In this document: one piece after another, positions 25,870 through 35,462 of the stretch
Layout of the letters: each line of letters starts with the position of its first letter
Position numbering within the stretch: position 1 is the stretch's first letter
Source: Woeseiaceae bacterium
GTDB lineage: Bacteria; Pseudomonadota; Gammaproteobacteria; Steroidobacterales; Woeseiaceae
Direction: 5' to 3'
NCBI GenBank assembly: GCA_028277265.1
Contig: JANQGP010000054.1
Coordinates: 1 to 38,556 of the forward strand
Length of the DNA stretch: 38,556 bases
Made by a program: the position numbers and the translations under genes
Notes under the pieces: generated by a model
Told to the model about the DNA's origin: nothing
Seen by the model: the letters and a program-made list of their open reading frames with translations, nothing else
The model's database searches: none

Positions 25870-27306
25870 CTACGCGTTCGAGTACAGGCGATTGACGAAG
25901 TCTGCGAGCAGTTTATCGCGAACCGGGGCCGGCATTTGGTTGAGCAGGTTGTTGATCGAGTCCATGCGCTCCGGCAGTTTGTCCGGGTCAACGCCCGTCG
26001 CCCGCTCCAGTACCTCGAGCAGATTGTCGTCCGCGCCATTGAGGAATAAAACCTTCATGTCCTCGGGCATCTCGCGCAGGCCCGCAACGTCTCGCTCGCG
26101 CAGCGACGCCTCGCATTCGCCGAGGTCGGCCAGGAATTCATCAACGAGCGGCGCGTTGCTTGCGCCGACCGACAAGTGGAGGTTGGCCGGCGAGTTCGAG
26201 AAGCCGAACTGCGGCTGGACGTACCAGCCGCGCGCTCTCATGTCGTCAGCCAGCGCGAATACGTCGATCGTATCCGACGCGATCGAGAACAGGTTCGTTT
26301 TCGGCCGCCCGAGTACCCGCAGCGACGGCATCCTTCCGATGCCCTCGATGATCGACGCCGCGGCGTGCTGACACGTTTCGACGAGTTCGAGATATCCTTC
26401 CCGGCCGATGTGCTGCAGGGTCGCCCAGCATGCCGCGACCGGCCCGCCGCTTTTCGTCGACAGGACAGTGGGGTTGACGACCGAGTAGCCCGTCCAGCCC
26501 GACCACGACCAGATCTGGTAGTCGCGCATGTCGCCGTCGGCGTAGAGGATCGATGATGCGCCTTTGGCAGCGTAGCCCCACTTGTGAAAGTCCATCGACA
26601 ATTGCGTAACGCCGGGAACCGACAGGTTGAAGTCGGGAATGTCGACGCCGAGCTCCCTGGCAAATGGCAGGTACATGCCGCCGACGCAGGAGTCGACATG
26701 CAGCAAGATGTCGTGGCGCAGGCAGATTTCACCGAGTTCCGTGATCGGATCGACGCTCCCGTGCGCGTACGATGGCGCGGAACCCACCATCAGGATCGTC
26801 TGGTCGTCGACGGCCGCTTCCATGTCGGCGGGAACGGCACAGTAGGTTTCGTCGTCCACTTCGACCGAACGCGGCTCGATGTCGAAGTAGGCACAGGCCT
26901 TGAAGAACGACGAGTGGCCGGTCTCCGGTATCACGATATTGGGCCGGCTGATCTCCGGATAGAGATCGCGGGCCCTGTCCCGCGCGGTCTTGAGAGACAG
27001 CAAAATGCTCTCGGTGCCGCCGCTCGTGAAACTGCCGGCCGCATTCGCAGCGCCCTGATGCAGGTCGATTGCCATGCCGATGACCTGCTTCTCGAGCGCG
27101 AGGCAGCTCGGAAACGACGTCGGATCGAGGCCGTTCTCGACGAGGAACGAGGAGTAGGCGTCCTTGAGGAGCTGCATCGCCACCGGGCCGGCATCGTAGA
27201 TGTACGCGAAAACACGACCCTCGGCCCACGGGACGTCGCCCGCTTTGAGCGATTCGAGTTCGGTGAGTAGTTCGTCGGGTCCGCGACCTTTCTGCGGGAA
27301 CTGCAT
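25870..27306 (-). CDS. PLP-dependent lyase/decarboxylase, fold type I, sphingosine-1-phosphate lyase-like
   Basis: GSFTSGGTESILLSLKTARDRAR; LLHVDSCVGGMYLPFARELGVDIPDFNLSVPGVTQLSMDFHKWGYAAKGASSILYADGDMRDYQIWSWSGWTGYSVVNPTVLSTKSGGPVAACWATLQHIGREGYLE; closely follows the S1P lyase active-site region. Confidence 0.9.
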   Translation of the reverse strand: MQFPQKGRGPDELLTELESLKAGDVPWAEGRVFAYIYDAGPVAMQLLKDAYSSFLVENGLDPTSFPSCLALEKQVIGMAIDLHQGAANAAGSFTSGGTESILLSLKTARDRARDLYPEISRPNIVIPETGHSSFFKACAYFDIEPRSVEVDDETYCAVPADMEAAVDDQTILMVGSAPSYAHGSVDPITELGEICLRHDILLHVDSCVGGMYLPFARELGVDIPDFNLSVPGVTQLSMDFHKWGYAAKGASSILYADGDMRDYQIWSWSGWTGYSVVNPTVLSTKSGGPVAACWATLQHIGREGYLELVETCQHAAASIIEGIGRMPSLRVLGRPKTNLFSIASDTIDVFALADDMRARGWYVQPQFGFSNSPANLHLSVGASNAPLVDEFLADLGECEASLRERDVAGLREMPEDMKVLFLNGADDNLLEVLERATGVDPDKLPERMDSINNLLNQMPAPVRDKLLADFVNRLYSNA

Positions 27307-27314
27307 CGCCGTTC

Positions 27315-29714
27315 TCAGAAGAACCAGCTGAACGTTGCGCCTACCTGTCGAGGGGCACCGGCAACGCGCTGGGCACCGGTCAGGAAGGTCTCGAGGCTCG
27401 TGTAGCCGAGCACGTACTCTTCGTCGAGCAGATTGCGAACCCACAACGCGACGTCGTAGTTGTCGGCACGAATACCGAAACGTGCGTTGACGAGTTTGTG
27501 CTCCGGGATCAGCCGCGAGCTGCTGTTGGCCGCATCGGCAAACTGGTCGCCGACCTTCGAGTAGTCGAAACGAAGATAGCCGTCGAATGAGCGTTGCAAC
27601 GGAATATCGACGTCGATACTGGCACTCAACGAGCTCTCCGGTGCGAACGGGATGTCGTTGCCGCTCGCGTCGAATACGTTGCCTTCGAGATCGACCGCGT
27701 TCGGGAAACGGCCGAACGTCGAGTCGAGCACGCCGTAACCGAGGCGGAACTCGGCGTTTTCCGCTATGGCAATCGTCAGCTCGACCTCGACGCCGCGCGA
27801 CGTCGCATCGGCCGCATTCTGAACGAACTGCCGCTGGCTGAGGATGTCCTGGCTGCGCACCTGCAGGTCTTCCCAGTCGAAATAGAACGCCGCTGCGTTG
27901 AGGCGCACATGCCCCCCGGCGAGGTCGGTCTTGATCCCGGCTTCGTAGTTGTAGCCGGTTTCCTCGGCAAACACCTTGTCGACGGAGGGCAGGGCGGCCG
28001 TTACGTCGGAGTTGACGCCGCCGACCTTGTAACCTTTCGCCGCGGTGACGTAGATCGTCGTGTCTTCGTTGGGAAAGAAGTTCGCCGTGACGCGCGGCGA
28101 GATATCGTCAAACGACTGCGTCTGGCTGTCCGAGCCGACCGGCAGCGTAACGGTCGGCCGCGTGACTTCGGAGAACGTGACTTCGTCGTCGGTCCAGCGC
28201 AGACCGAGCGACAGGTCGAAGGCGTCGCCCAGATGCCAGGTGGCCTCACCGAACACCGCAATGCTATCCGTCGTGTTGGCCCGGTCTACGTCTTCGAAAT
28301 TGCCGACGGTCATCGGTCCGAAGATCGCGGGAATGAGCCCGTTGGCCAGCGCGAACTGGATCTGCGGATCCGAGAAGCCGATTTGCCCGCCATCCGCCGC
28401 AAGCGCGAACAATGTAGCGCCCCAAGCGTCGAGATAGGGGTCTGTCGACAGATGCGTCGACAGGTCCGTCTCCGTGATCTCGTCATCGGAGTAAATCGCT
28501 CCGACCATCCAGTCGAACGACTCGTTGCCGTAGCTGGCTAGCCTGAACTCCTGGCTCCACGCCGTTGATTCGCTCGTGCGGCTGACGACGAACGCCGGGT
28601 AGATCGACATGTCGCCGTCGCCGACGACGTCGAAGTCGTTGTTCATCCAACCCGTGACCGACGTCAGGGTCAGGTTATCGCCGATGTCATAGCGGATGTT
28701 GACGATCGCGGTGTCGGTGACGCTGTCGCTCTCGTTCGCGGTATCCGTGGCGATCGTGTCGAAGTTGCTCGGGTAGAAAGGCGTATCCGCTACGGGGATC
28801 GGCCATTGCGGGAACTGCGTCGTGTCGATCGGCGCAGTTGGCAGCGGCGCGAACAGGAACGGGAAGAAATTCACCACATCGACAAGCTGAGACGGTATCG
28901 ACGCGAGGTCGCCGGTCGGTATCAGCACCTGCTGGTCCTGACTCATGTCGGAATGGGAATACGAGGCGTCGATGGTGAGCGTCGAGCTCGGCTCGAAGCG
29001 CAACGCGAGCCGGCCGCCCTGCTCGGTACCGTCATTGCTCGTTCCGGAAGGGCCGAGATTCTCGAGGAAACCGCCGACTTCGCGGTGATAACCCGTGAAC
29101 AACAAGCCGGCCGTGGCGCCGAGCGGCTGGTTGAGCGATACGCGGCCCAGGTATCCGTCGAAGTCGTCCGCTTCCAGTTTGATCGAGCCGCTGCGCCCGG
29201 AAAAATCCGGTTTCTTCGTCGTAATGCTGATCGCGCCGCCCATCGTATTGCGGCCGAAGAACGTGCCCTGCGGACCACGCAGGACTTCGATGCGCTCGAC
29301 GTCGTAGAGACCCGTATCGGCGGTTCGAGACTGGCCCGTTACGAGAATGTTGGGCGCGATGTTGAATTCGTCGACGTAGATGCCGACGGAATTGGCCTTG
29401 CCACCGATGTTGGTAACGCCTCGGATGCCGACTTTGGTCGTCGAGCGGTTGCCGCGCGTACTGAATCCGACGTTCGGCGTCTTGCTCGCATAGTCGGTGA
29501 ACTCGCGAATACCGGCCCGCTCGATCGTCGCCGCGCTGAAAGCGGTGATACTGATCGGAACGTCCTGCAGGCTTTGCTCGCGCTTCTGCGCGGTGACGAG
29601 GATCTCCTCGATGACAGGGCTATCGCCGGCGTCCTGTGCCAATGCGCCCGACGAAACGGCTACGAGGCCGAGCACGGCCGCAGCCTGTACGTACCTGGCT
29701 GGCATTGCTTTCAT
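27315..29714 (-). CDS. TonB-dependent outer-membrane receptor
   Basis: Signal peptide; TonB box-like EEILVTAQKREQSLQDVPISITAFSAATIERAG; plug motif DVERIEVLRGPQGTFFGRNTMGGAISITTKKP; C-terminal aromatic GATFSWFF. Confidence 0.97.
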   Translation of the reverse strand: MKAMPARYVQAAAVLGLVAVSSGALAQDAGDSPVIEEILVTAQKREQSLQDVPISITAFSAATIERAGIREFTDYASKTPNVGFSTRGNRSTTKVGIRGVTNIGGKANSVGIYVDEFNIAPNILVTGQSRTADTGLYDVERIEVLRGPQGTFFGRNTMGGAISITTKKPDFSGRSGSIKLEADDFDGYLGRVSLNQPLGATAGLLFTGYHREVGGFLENLGPSGTSNDGTEQGGRLALRFEPSSTLTIDASYSHSDMSQDQQVLIPTGDLASIPSQLVDVVNFFPFLFAPLPTAPIDTTQFPQWPIPVADTPFYPSNFDTIATDTANESDSVTDTAIVNIRYDIGDNLTLTSVTGWMNNDFDVVGDGDMSIYPAFVVSRTSESTAWSQEFRLASYGNESFDWMVGAIYSDDEITETDLSTHLSTDPYLDAWGATLFALAADGGQIGFSDPQIQFALANGLIPAIFGPMTVGNFEDVDRANTTDSIAVFGEATWHLGDAFDLSLGLRWTDDEVTFSEVTRPTVTLPVGSDSQTQSFDDISPRVTANFFPNEDTTIYVTAAKGYKVGGVNSDVTAALPSVDKVFAEETGYNYEAGIKTDLAGGHVRLNAAAFYFDWEDLQVRSQDILSQRQFVQNAADATSRGVEVELTIAIAENAEFRLGYGVLDSTFGRFPNAVDLEGNVFDASGNDIPFAPESSLSASIDVDIPLQRSFDGYLRFDYSKVGDQFADAANSSSRLIPEHKLVNARFGIRADNYDVALWVRNLLDEEYVLGYTSLETFLTGAQRVAGAPRQVGATFSWFF

Positions 29715-29759
29715 GGTATTCCCCCCCAGGGTGCTGGTTTGTTGCTCGATTATTAGCTA

Positions 29760-29799
29760 ATTGGACAAGTGTACAAGTATCATTGTACGTTTGTCCAAT
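29760..29799. promoter_or_regulatory. Candidate TetR operator: nested inverted repeat in the divergent promoter region
   Basis: ATTGGACAA gt GTACAA gtatca TTGTAC gt TTGTCCAAT: 9-bp outer arms (29760-29768/29791-29799) and 6-bp inner arms (29771-29776/29783-29788), both centred at 29779.5. Confidence 0.82.
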
Positions 29800-29832
29800 G
29801 AAATCGTGCCCGATTTCTGCGAGAATCGTCCT

Positions 29833-30504
29833 ATGAAAAACGCCGGTGTTGTCGAACTCGAGAAACGCGGTACGCGTCCCCGCGGGGAACGAACGCGCCG
29901 CAAGATTCTGAACGCGACGCTCAACGTCATCGCGAAAGAAGGCGTGCGGGGCACGACTCACCGGGCAATTGCGCGCGAGGCGGGCGTTCAGCTGTCGCTG
30001 ACGACCTACTATTTTCGCGACCTGAACGAGCTCATCTCGCTTGCATTCCGTACGTTCATGGACCGCGACTACGGCACGGTGACCGAACAATGGGACAAGG
30101 CGTTCAGGTACCTCGACCAGTTTTCTCCGCCCGACCTCGCTGATCCGGAAGCACGGCGACGCATCGTCGACTACTGCACCAAGCGTATTGTGGATCACGT
30201 CAGGCATGGGCTGACCCGCCACCCGGAGGGACTCGCTGTCGAGCATCACTTTTTCTACGAGGCGTTGAACGACCCGACGATGCAGGAATTGTCGGACCTT
30301 CATCGCAGCCGGTTGTTAGAGCCCATGGTCCGGTTTTGCGAATACTTCAATGCGGCCGATCCGGAGACCGACGCGCGCCTGCTATTCGGCACGATAACGC
30401 GGCTCGAGTACCAGGCCCTGCCGTCGGTACCGAACGACGTCGACTACAAATCCATACGCAATGAGATCCGCCGCATCGTCGGCTGGATCGTCAACTCAGA
30501 CTGA
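29833..30504 (+). CDS. TetR/AcrR family transcriptional regulator
   Basis: KRGTRPRGERTRRKILNATLNVIAKEGVRGTTHRAIAREAGVQLSLTTYYFRDLNELISLAF; TetR HTH. ORF track extends to 29761, but ATG at 29833 is the likelier start. Confidence 0.92.
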   Translation: MKNAGVVELEKRGTRPRGERTRRKILNATLNVIAKEGVRGTTHRAIAREAGVQLSLTTYYFRDLNELISLAFRTFMDRDYGTVTEQWDKAFRYLDQFSPPDLADPEARRRIVDYCTKRIVDHVRHGLTRHPEGLAVEHHFFYEALNDPTMQELSDLHRSRLLEPMVRFCEYFNAADPETDARLLFGTITRLEYQALPSVPNDVDYKSIRNEIRRIVGWIVNSD

Positions 30505-30514
30505 GGCTCTCACG

Positions 30515-31915
30515 ATGACCGAAGCAGCCACCCCGATCAGCACGCAACCCGATTACAGCGCGATGTTCACTGGCCTCAAGACGGTGTTCGAGTCCGAACG
30601 CACGATGAGCCTCGAGTGGCGGGCGCGGCAACTCGAAGCGCTCGAACGCATGATGATCGAACGCGAACGGGATTTTCTCGACGCGTTGAAGGCCGACCTC
30701 GGCAAGCATGCCCTGGAGGCCTGGTCGGCCGAAGTGTCCTACGTTGCGGGCGACGCGGCCTATTGCCGGAAGAACCTCAGGCGGTGGACCCGGCGCCGGA
30801 AGGTCGGTACGCCGATGGTGGCGCAGCCCGGCAAGAGCTGGGTTCAGCCCGAACCGCTCGGCGTCGTTTTGATCATCGGCGCATGGAATTATCCGCTGCA
30901 ACTGACCCTGGCCGGGCTCGCTGCGGCGATCGCCGCGGGCAACTGCGCCGTCATCAAGCCCTCAGAACTTGCGCCGGAAACCTCGGCGGTCACGGCGCGG
31001 CTCGTCGCGGAGTATCTCGACAACGACGGCATAAAGGTCGTCGAAGGCGCCGTCCCGGAAACGACGGCCTTGCTGGAGTTGCCGTGGGACCACATTCTCT
31101 ACACCGGCGGCGGCCAGGTCGGCCGCATCGTCATGACGGCTGCCGCAAAACACCTGACGCCGGTGACGCTGGAGCTGGGCGGCAAGAGTCCCTGCATCGT
31201 GATGCCCGACGCAGACCTCGAGACGACCGCGAAACGCATTGCGTGGGGCAAGTATTCCAACGCCGGTCAAACCTGCGTTGCGCCCGACTACGTCCTCGCC
31301 GATGCCGAGACCGAAGAGAAACTCGTTCCGCTGTTGCGTCAGACGATTAGCGAAATGTTCGGTGACGATCCGCAACGGTCCGATTCCTACGGCCGTATCG
31401 TCAACGACCGCCATTTCGAACGGGTCTCCGCGTTTCTCGACTCCGGTGAGGTCGTGATCGGCGGCGAAACCGATGCCGCAACGCGCTACATCGCGCCGAC
31501 CGTGCTGGCCGGTGTCGCGGCGGACAGCCCTGTGATGCAGGAAGAGATATTCGGCCCGGTACTGCCGATCGTGCGTGCCGACAGTCTCGAAGAGGCGATC
31601 CGGTTCGTGCGCGCTGGTGACAAGCCGCTGGCCGCCTATATCTTCACCAGGGACCGGAAGGCCGAGGAGCGATTCCTCGAGATGGTCGCTGCGGGCAATA
31701 CCTGCATCAACGATACGATGATGTTCATGACCGTCCACGAATTGCCCTTCGGGGGCGTTGGCGGCAGCGGTATGGGGAATTACTCCGGCGAATACGGTTT
31801 CAGGACGTTCAGCCACATGAAGCCCGTGATGCGTCGCGGCTGGTGGCCGGATCCGGACCTCCGATACGCACCCTACACCGACAGGAAATTCAAACTGCTG
31901 CGCAAACTGCGCTGA
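30515..31915 (+). CDS. Aldehyde dehydrogenase, class 3 (ALDH3/fatty or coniferyl aldehyde dehydrogenase-like)
   Basis: GVVLIIGAWNYPLQLTLAGLAAAIAAGNCAVIKPSELAPETSAV...LELGGKSPCIVMPDADLE...SNAGQTCVAPDYVL...ELPFGGVGGSGMGNYSGEYGFRTFSHMKPV. Confidence 0.94.
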   Translation: MTEAATPISTQPDYSAMFTGLKTVFESERTMSLEWRARQLEALERMMIERERDFLDALKADLGKHALEAWSAEVSYVAGDAAYCRKNLRRWTRRRKVGTPMVAQPGKSWVQPEPLGVVLIIGAWNYPLQLTLAGLAAAIAAGNCAVIKPSELAPETSAVTARLVAEYLDNDGIKVVEGAVPETTALLELPWDHILYTGGGQVGRIVMTAAAKHLTPVTLELGGKSPCIVMPDADLETTAKRIAWGKYSNAGQTCVAPDYVLADAETEEKLVPLLRQTISEMFGDDPQRSDSYGRIVNDRHFERVSAFLDSGEVVIGGETDAATRYIAPTVLAGVAADSPVMQEEIFGPVLPIVRADSLEEAIRFVRAGDKPLAAYIFTRDRKAEERFLEMVAAGNTCINDTMMFMTVHELPFGGVGGSGMGNYSGEYGFRTFSHMKPVMRRGWWPDPDLRYAPYTDRKFKLLRKLR

Positions 31916-33102
31916 TGCCGGCAGACCGGGACTATTTCACGGCGCTCGGCGCGCTGCTGCGCAGTATTGGCAGCGGCATCCCGAGACTGGTCGTGGATCT
32001 CGACCGGCTCGATGCCAACCTCGAGCGCCTGCTCGAACTACAGACGCCCGAGTCCCTGCGCTTTGTTGCCAAGTCGCTGCCGAGCCCGGAATTGCTCGCG
32101 CATCTGTTCTCGCGAACCGGCCGGCAGCGGCTGATGGTGTTTCACCTGCCGTTCCTGCTGCAGATCGTCGAGGCTTTTCCGCAGGCAGACGTACTGATGG
32201 GCAAGCCTATGCCGTTCGCCGCGACGCGGCGGTTCTACGCGGATCGCCCCGACAACGATTTCGACGACGTGCGGCAACTGCAATGGCTCGCCGACACCCG
32301 GAAGCGTTTGCTGCAATTCGTCGAGTTGTCGCGCGACCTCGGGCGACCCGTGACGGTGAGCATCGAACTCGATATCGGCATGCACCGTGGCGGCATCGAT
32401 CGGTCCGAGGAGCTCACTGGCATGCTCGATACGATTCGCGGCCATCGAGACGAGCTCCGCCTGGCCGGGTTCATGGGCTACGACGCCCACGTACCGAAAG
32501 CGCCGTGGCCGTATTCGGTGTCCCGCGCATCGAACAGGGCCAGGAATCGCTACGGTGAGTTGCTCGAGTACGCATGGGCCAACTACCCGGATCTCGAGGA
32601 CGGCAACTGGTGTGTCAACGGGGCCGGCAGCCCGACAATTGCCATGCACGGCGAGGACTCGCCACTCAACGACTACTCGGTCGGCTCCGCGCTGGTCAAG
32701 CCGACGAGCTTCGACCTGCCGTCGCTGGCGGCCTTCGAGCCGGCAGCCTGGATTGCGGCACCCGTACTCAAGCGCCTGCCCGGTGTCCGGATTCCCTTTG
32801 TCGAGAAGCTGCCGTCCGGCGGCCGCGATACGTTATTCATCTACGGCGGCAAGTGGATGGCGGAGCCGTCGTACCCTGAAGGCCTGAAGGAGAATACGGC
32901 GTACGGGGTCAGCTCGAACCAGCAGATGCTGACGGTCCCGTCGAGCAGCGACGTCGGTGTCGACGACTATGTATTCCTGCGTCCGACACAGAGCGAAGCC
33001 GTCCTGCTTCAGTTCGGCGATCTTTGCGCCGTCCGGGGGGCAAGGCATATCGCGGACTGGCCGGTATTCCGGAACGCCGGCTACCCGGCCGGGAGAGCCT
33101 GA
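31915..33102 (+). CDS. Fold type III PLP enzyme, alanine racemase N-domain / D-threonine aldolase-DSD1-like
   Basis: IPRLVVDLDRLDANLERLLELQTPESLRFVAKSLPSPELL (PLP lysine in VAKS); VSIELDIGMHRGGI; start overlaps the ALDH stop (TGATG). Confidence 0.85.
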   Translation: MPADRDYFTALGALLRSIGSGIPRLVVDLDRLDANLERLLELQTPESLRFVAKSLPSPELLAHLFSRTGRQRLMVFHLPFLLQIVEAFPQADVLMGKPMPFAATRRFYADRPDNDFDDVRQLQWLADTRKRLLQFVELSRDLGRPVTVSIELDIGMHRGGIDRSEELTGMLDTIRGHRDELRLAGFMGYDAHVPKAPWPYSVSRASNRARNRYGELLEYAWANYPDLEDGNWCVNGAGSPTIAMHGEDSPLNDYSVGSALVKPTSFDLPSLAAFEPAAWIAAPVLKRLPGVRIPFVEKLPSGGRDTLFIYGGKWMAEPSYPEGLKENTAYGVSSNQQMLTVPSSSDVGVDDYVFLRPTQSEAVLLQFGDLCAVRGARHIADWPVFRNAGYPAGRA

Positions 33103-35462
33103 TGCGCTGGCTGCGTCGTACTGCTTTTGCCCTGACTGCACTCGCGATCATCGTGCTGCTCGGAGGCTGGCTGGCGGTCAGCCGTTCGAACCTGGCGCCG
33201 GGCGGCACGCACGCCGTCGAAGGGATCGTTTCGCCCCTCGAGATTCGTTTCGACGAGTACCTGCGGCCGTTCGTCGCGGCCGGGAACCTCGGGGACGTCC
33301 TCTTCGCCGAAGGTTGGTTGCACGCCCGTTATCGCCTGTGGCAGATGGAGCTGCTGCGGCGGGCGGGCAAGGGGACGTTGTCCGCCGCGCTGGGCGCGGA
33401 TCTCCTGGACGTCGACAAGAGTCTCTGGCGGGCTGGAGTTCCGCAGCTCGCCGAAGCGCTGGAAGCGCAGGCTTCCGCGGAAACCCTCGCGCTCGTCGAC
33501 GCGTACGTTGCCGGTGCCAATGCAGGCGTCGACTCCTATCCGGCCCGACCGCCCGAGTTCGTGCTCGCAGGCATCGAGCTCTCGCCCTGGCGGCGGCGCG
33601 ACGTGTTCGCCGTCGGCGCCGTCATCGCCTTTCAGTCGGCCAACAACATGCGCAAGGAACAGCTGCGCATGGCGCTTGCGAATGCCCTCGATCGCGAACA
33701 CTTCGCGTTGTTCCTGCCCGACGAATCCGCGACGCCCGGTTTTCCTTATGTCCTGCGGGATCCGCGACTGATAGTCGATAGTGTGTTCTTCGATTCGCTC
33801 GATGCCTTCGAGCAGCGCCTGATGCCCAGCGCGTCGCTCGGCAGCAGCGGCTGGGCGCTGTCGCCTTCGAGGTCCGCGACGGGCAACGCCCTGTTCGCGT
33901 TCGATTCTCACGATGCGCTCACGATGCCGAGTCTCTTTTACGAGGTGCATCTCTTCTACGGCGAAGCCAGGAGCATCCGCGGCTGGTCGCTGCCGGGCCT
34001 GCCGGGCGTGATCAACGGCTTCAACGAGCGCGTCGCATGGGGCATGACGAACATCGGCGACACGCAGGACCTGTTCATCGAAACGCGCAACCCTGACGAT
34101 CCGTCGCAGTTTCTCCATGACGGCGAGTGGATCGACGCGGAATCCCGGAGCGTGACGCTGTTCGTCAAAGATCGTGAGCGACCCGTGACGTTCGAGGTGC
34201 TGACAACGCCGAACGGTACGCTCGTCGAGAACGAACCGCCCGTTTCCCTGAGCTGGACCGGCCACGATACGCGAGGGCGCGGCATCGAGGCGCTGCTGGC
34301 CATGAACACCGCCGAAAGCTGGGAGGCATTCGAAGCTGCGATAAACCGGCATGCGGCCCCATCGGCGAACATCACGTACGCCGACAGGGATGGACGCATT
34401 GCGTTTCGTACGATCGGATTACTGCCCGTACGGGGCGTCGGCAATGGCCTGGTCCCGCTGGACGGCAGCAAATCGGAGCACGGCTGGACGGGCTTCGTTC
34501 CGGATGGCGAACTGCCGATGCTTCTCGACCCCGAGTACGGCTACGTGGCGGCGGCGAACGCGAAGGTCCACGACGGTGAGCCGCTCGTATCGGCCGACAA
34601 TGCGGCGGGCTATCGCATGCGGCGCCTGCAGGCCGTACTCTCGAGCGACGGCGAGTTCACGCTCGACGACATGCAAGAGCTGCAGCTCGATGCGTTCAAC
34701 TCGCAGGCTGCCCTGCTTCTGCCTCACATGCTGCCCGGGCAGGACGTGTGGCCGGCGGCCGAGGGCCCCGGTATCGACTGGCTGAAAGACTGGCTCGAGA
34801 ACCCGGTCAACGGCGCCGATTCGGCGGGTGCCCTGATCTGGGAACACTGGTATCCGAAAATCGCTCGACTTGTGTTCGGCGCGAAGCTCGACAACCGCTT
34901 GCTCGAACGACTGATGCGCGACAATTACGTGCTCAATCACGCGCTCGATCGGCTGATCGTCACCGAGCACGACTCGCCCTGGTGGCAGGGCAGGCGTGAG
35001 GAGATTCTGCACGAGTCGCTGCTCGACACGCTTGGCGAGCTCACGAGCCGGTACGGTGAGGACCCGATGCGATGGCGATGGGATTCGGTCCATACGGTGA
35101 GTTTCCGCCACGAGCTTCACGGTGCGTCGGCGCTTCTCGACAAGTGGCTGAGTCGCGGCCCGTATCCCTGGGGCGGCGGTCATCCCGTTCTGGCCCGTGC
35201 GCGGTATACCTATGACCGGTTGTTCGAGGGCCGGGCCGGCGCGACGGTGCGTGTCGTGATTGAAATGTCCGATCCGATGACTGCTCGGGCGATCATGCCC
35301 GGCGGACAGCACGGACATCCCGTCAGCAGCTACTATGACGATCAGTTGGAAGGCTGGCTGGCCGGTGAACTCGGCGACCTGGCGAACGGTCCTTCGATTA
35401 CCATGGAACGGGTGACGAAACTGATCCCCCAAAAGCAGACTTCTCGCGAGGCGGTCCGATAG
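33102..35462 (+). CDS. Penicillin acylase family (Ntn hydrolase) protein
   Basis: N-terminal TM/signal; GNLGDVLFAEGWLHARYRLWQMELLRRAGKGTLSAALG; putative beta-chain start SSGWALSPSRSATGNALFAFDSHDALTMPSLFYEVHL; NERVAWGMTNIGDTQDLFIE; start overlaps previous stop (TGATG). Confidence 0.92.
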   Translation: MRWLRRTAFALTALAIIVLLGGWLAVSRSNLAPGGTHAVEGIVSPLEIRFDEYLRPFVAAGNLGDVLFAEGWLHARYRLWQMELLRRAGKGTLSAALGADLLDVDKSLWRAGVPQLAEALEAQASAETLALVDAYVAGANAGVDSYPARPPEFVLAGIELSPWRRRDVFAVGAVIAFQSANNMRKEQLRMALANALDREHFALFLPDESATPGFPYVLRDPRLIVDSVFFDSLDAFEQRLMPSASLGSSGWALSPSRSATGNALFAFDSHDALTMPSLFYEVHLFYGEARSIRGWSLPGLPGVINGFNERVAWGMTNIGDTQDLFIETRNPDDPSQFLHDGEWIDAESRSVTLFVKDRERPVTFEVLTTPNGTLVENEPPVSLSWTGHDTRGRGIEALLAMNTAESWEAFEAAINRHAAPSANITYADRDGRIAFRTIGLLPVRGVGNGLVPLDGSKSEHGWTGFVPDGELPMLLDPEYGYVAAANAKVHDGEPLVSADNAAGYRMRRLQAVLSSDGEFTLDDMQELQLDAFNSQAALLLPHMLPGQDVWPAAEGPGIDWLKDWLENPVNGADSAGALIWEHWYPKIARLVFGAKLDNRLLERLMRDNYVLNHALDRLIVTEHDSPWWQGRREEILHESLLDTLGELTSRYGEDPMRWRWDSVHTVSFRHELHGASALLDKWLSRGPYPWGGGHPVLARARYTYDRLFEGRAGATVRVVIEMSDPMTARAIMPGGQHGHPVSSYYDDQLEGWLAGELGDLANGPSITMERVTKLIPQKQTSREAVR

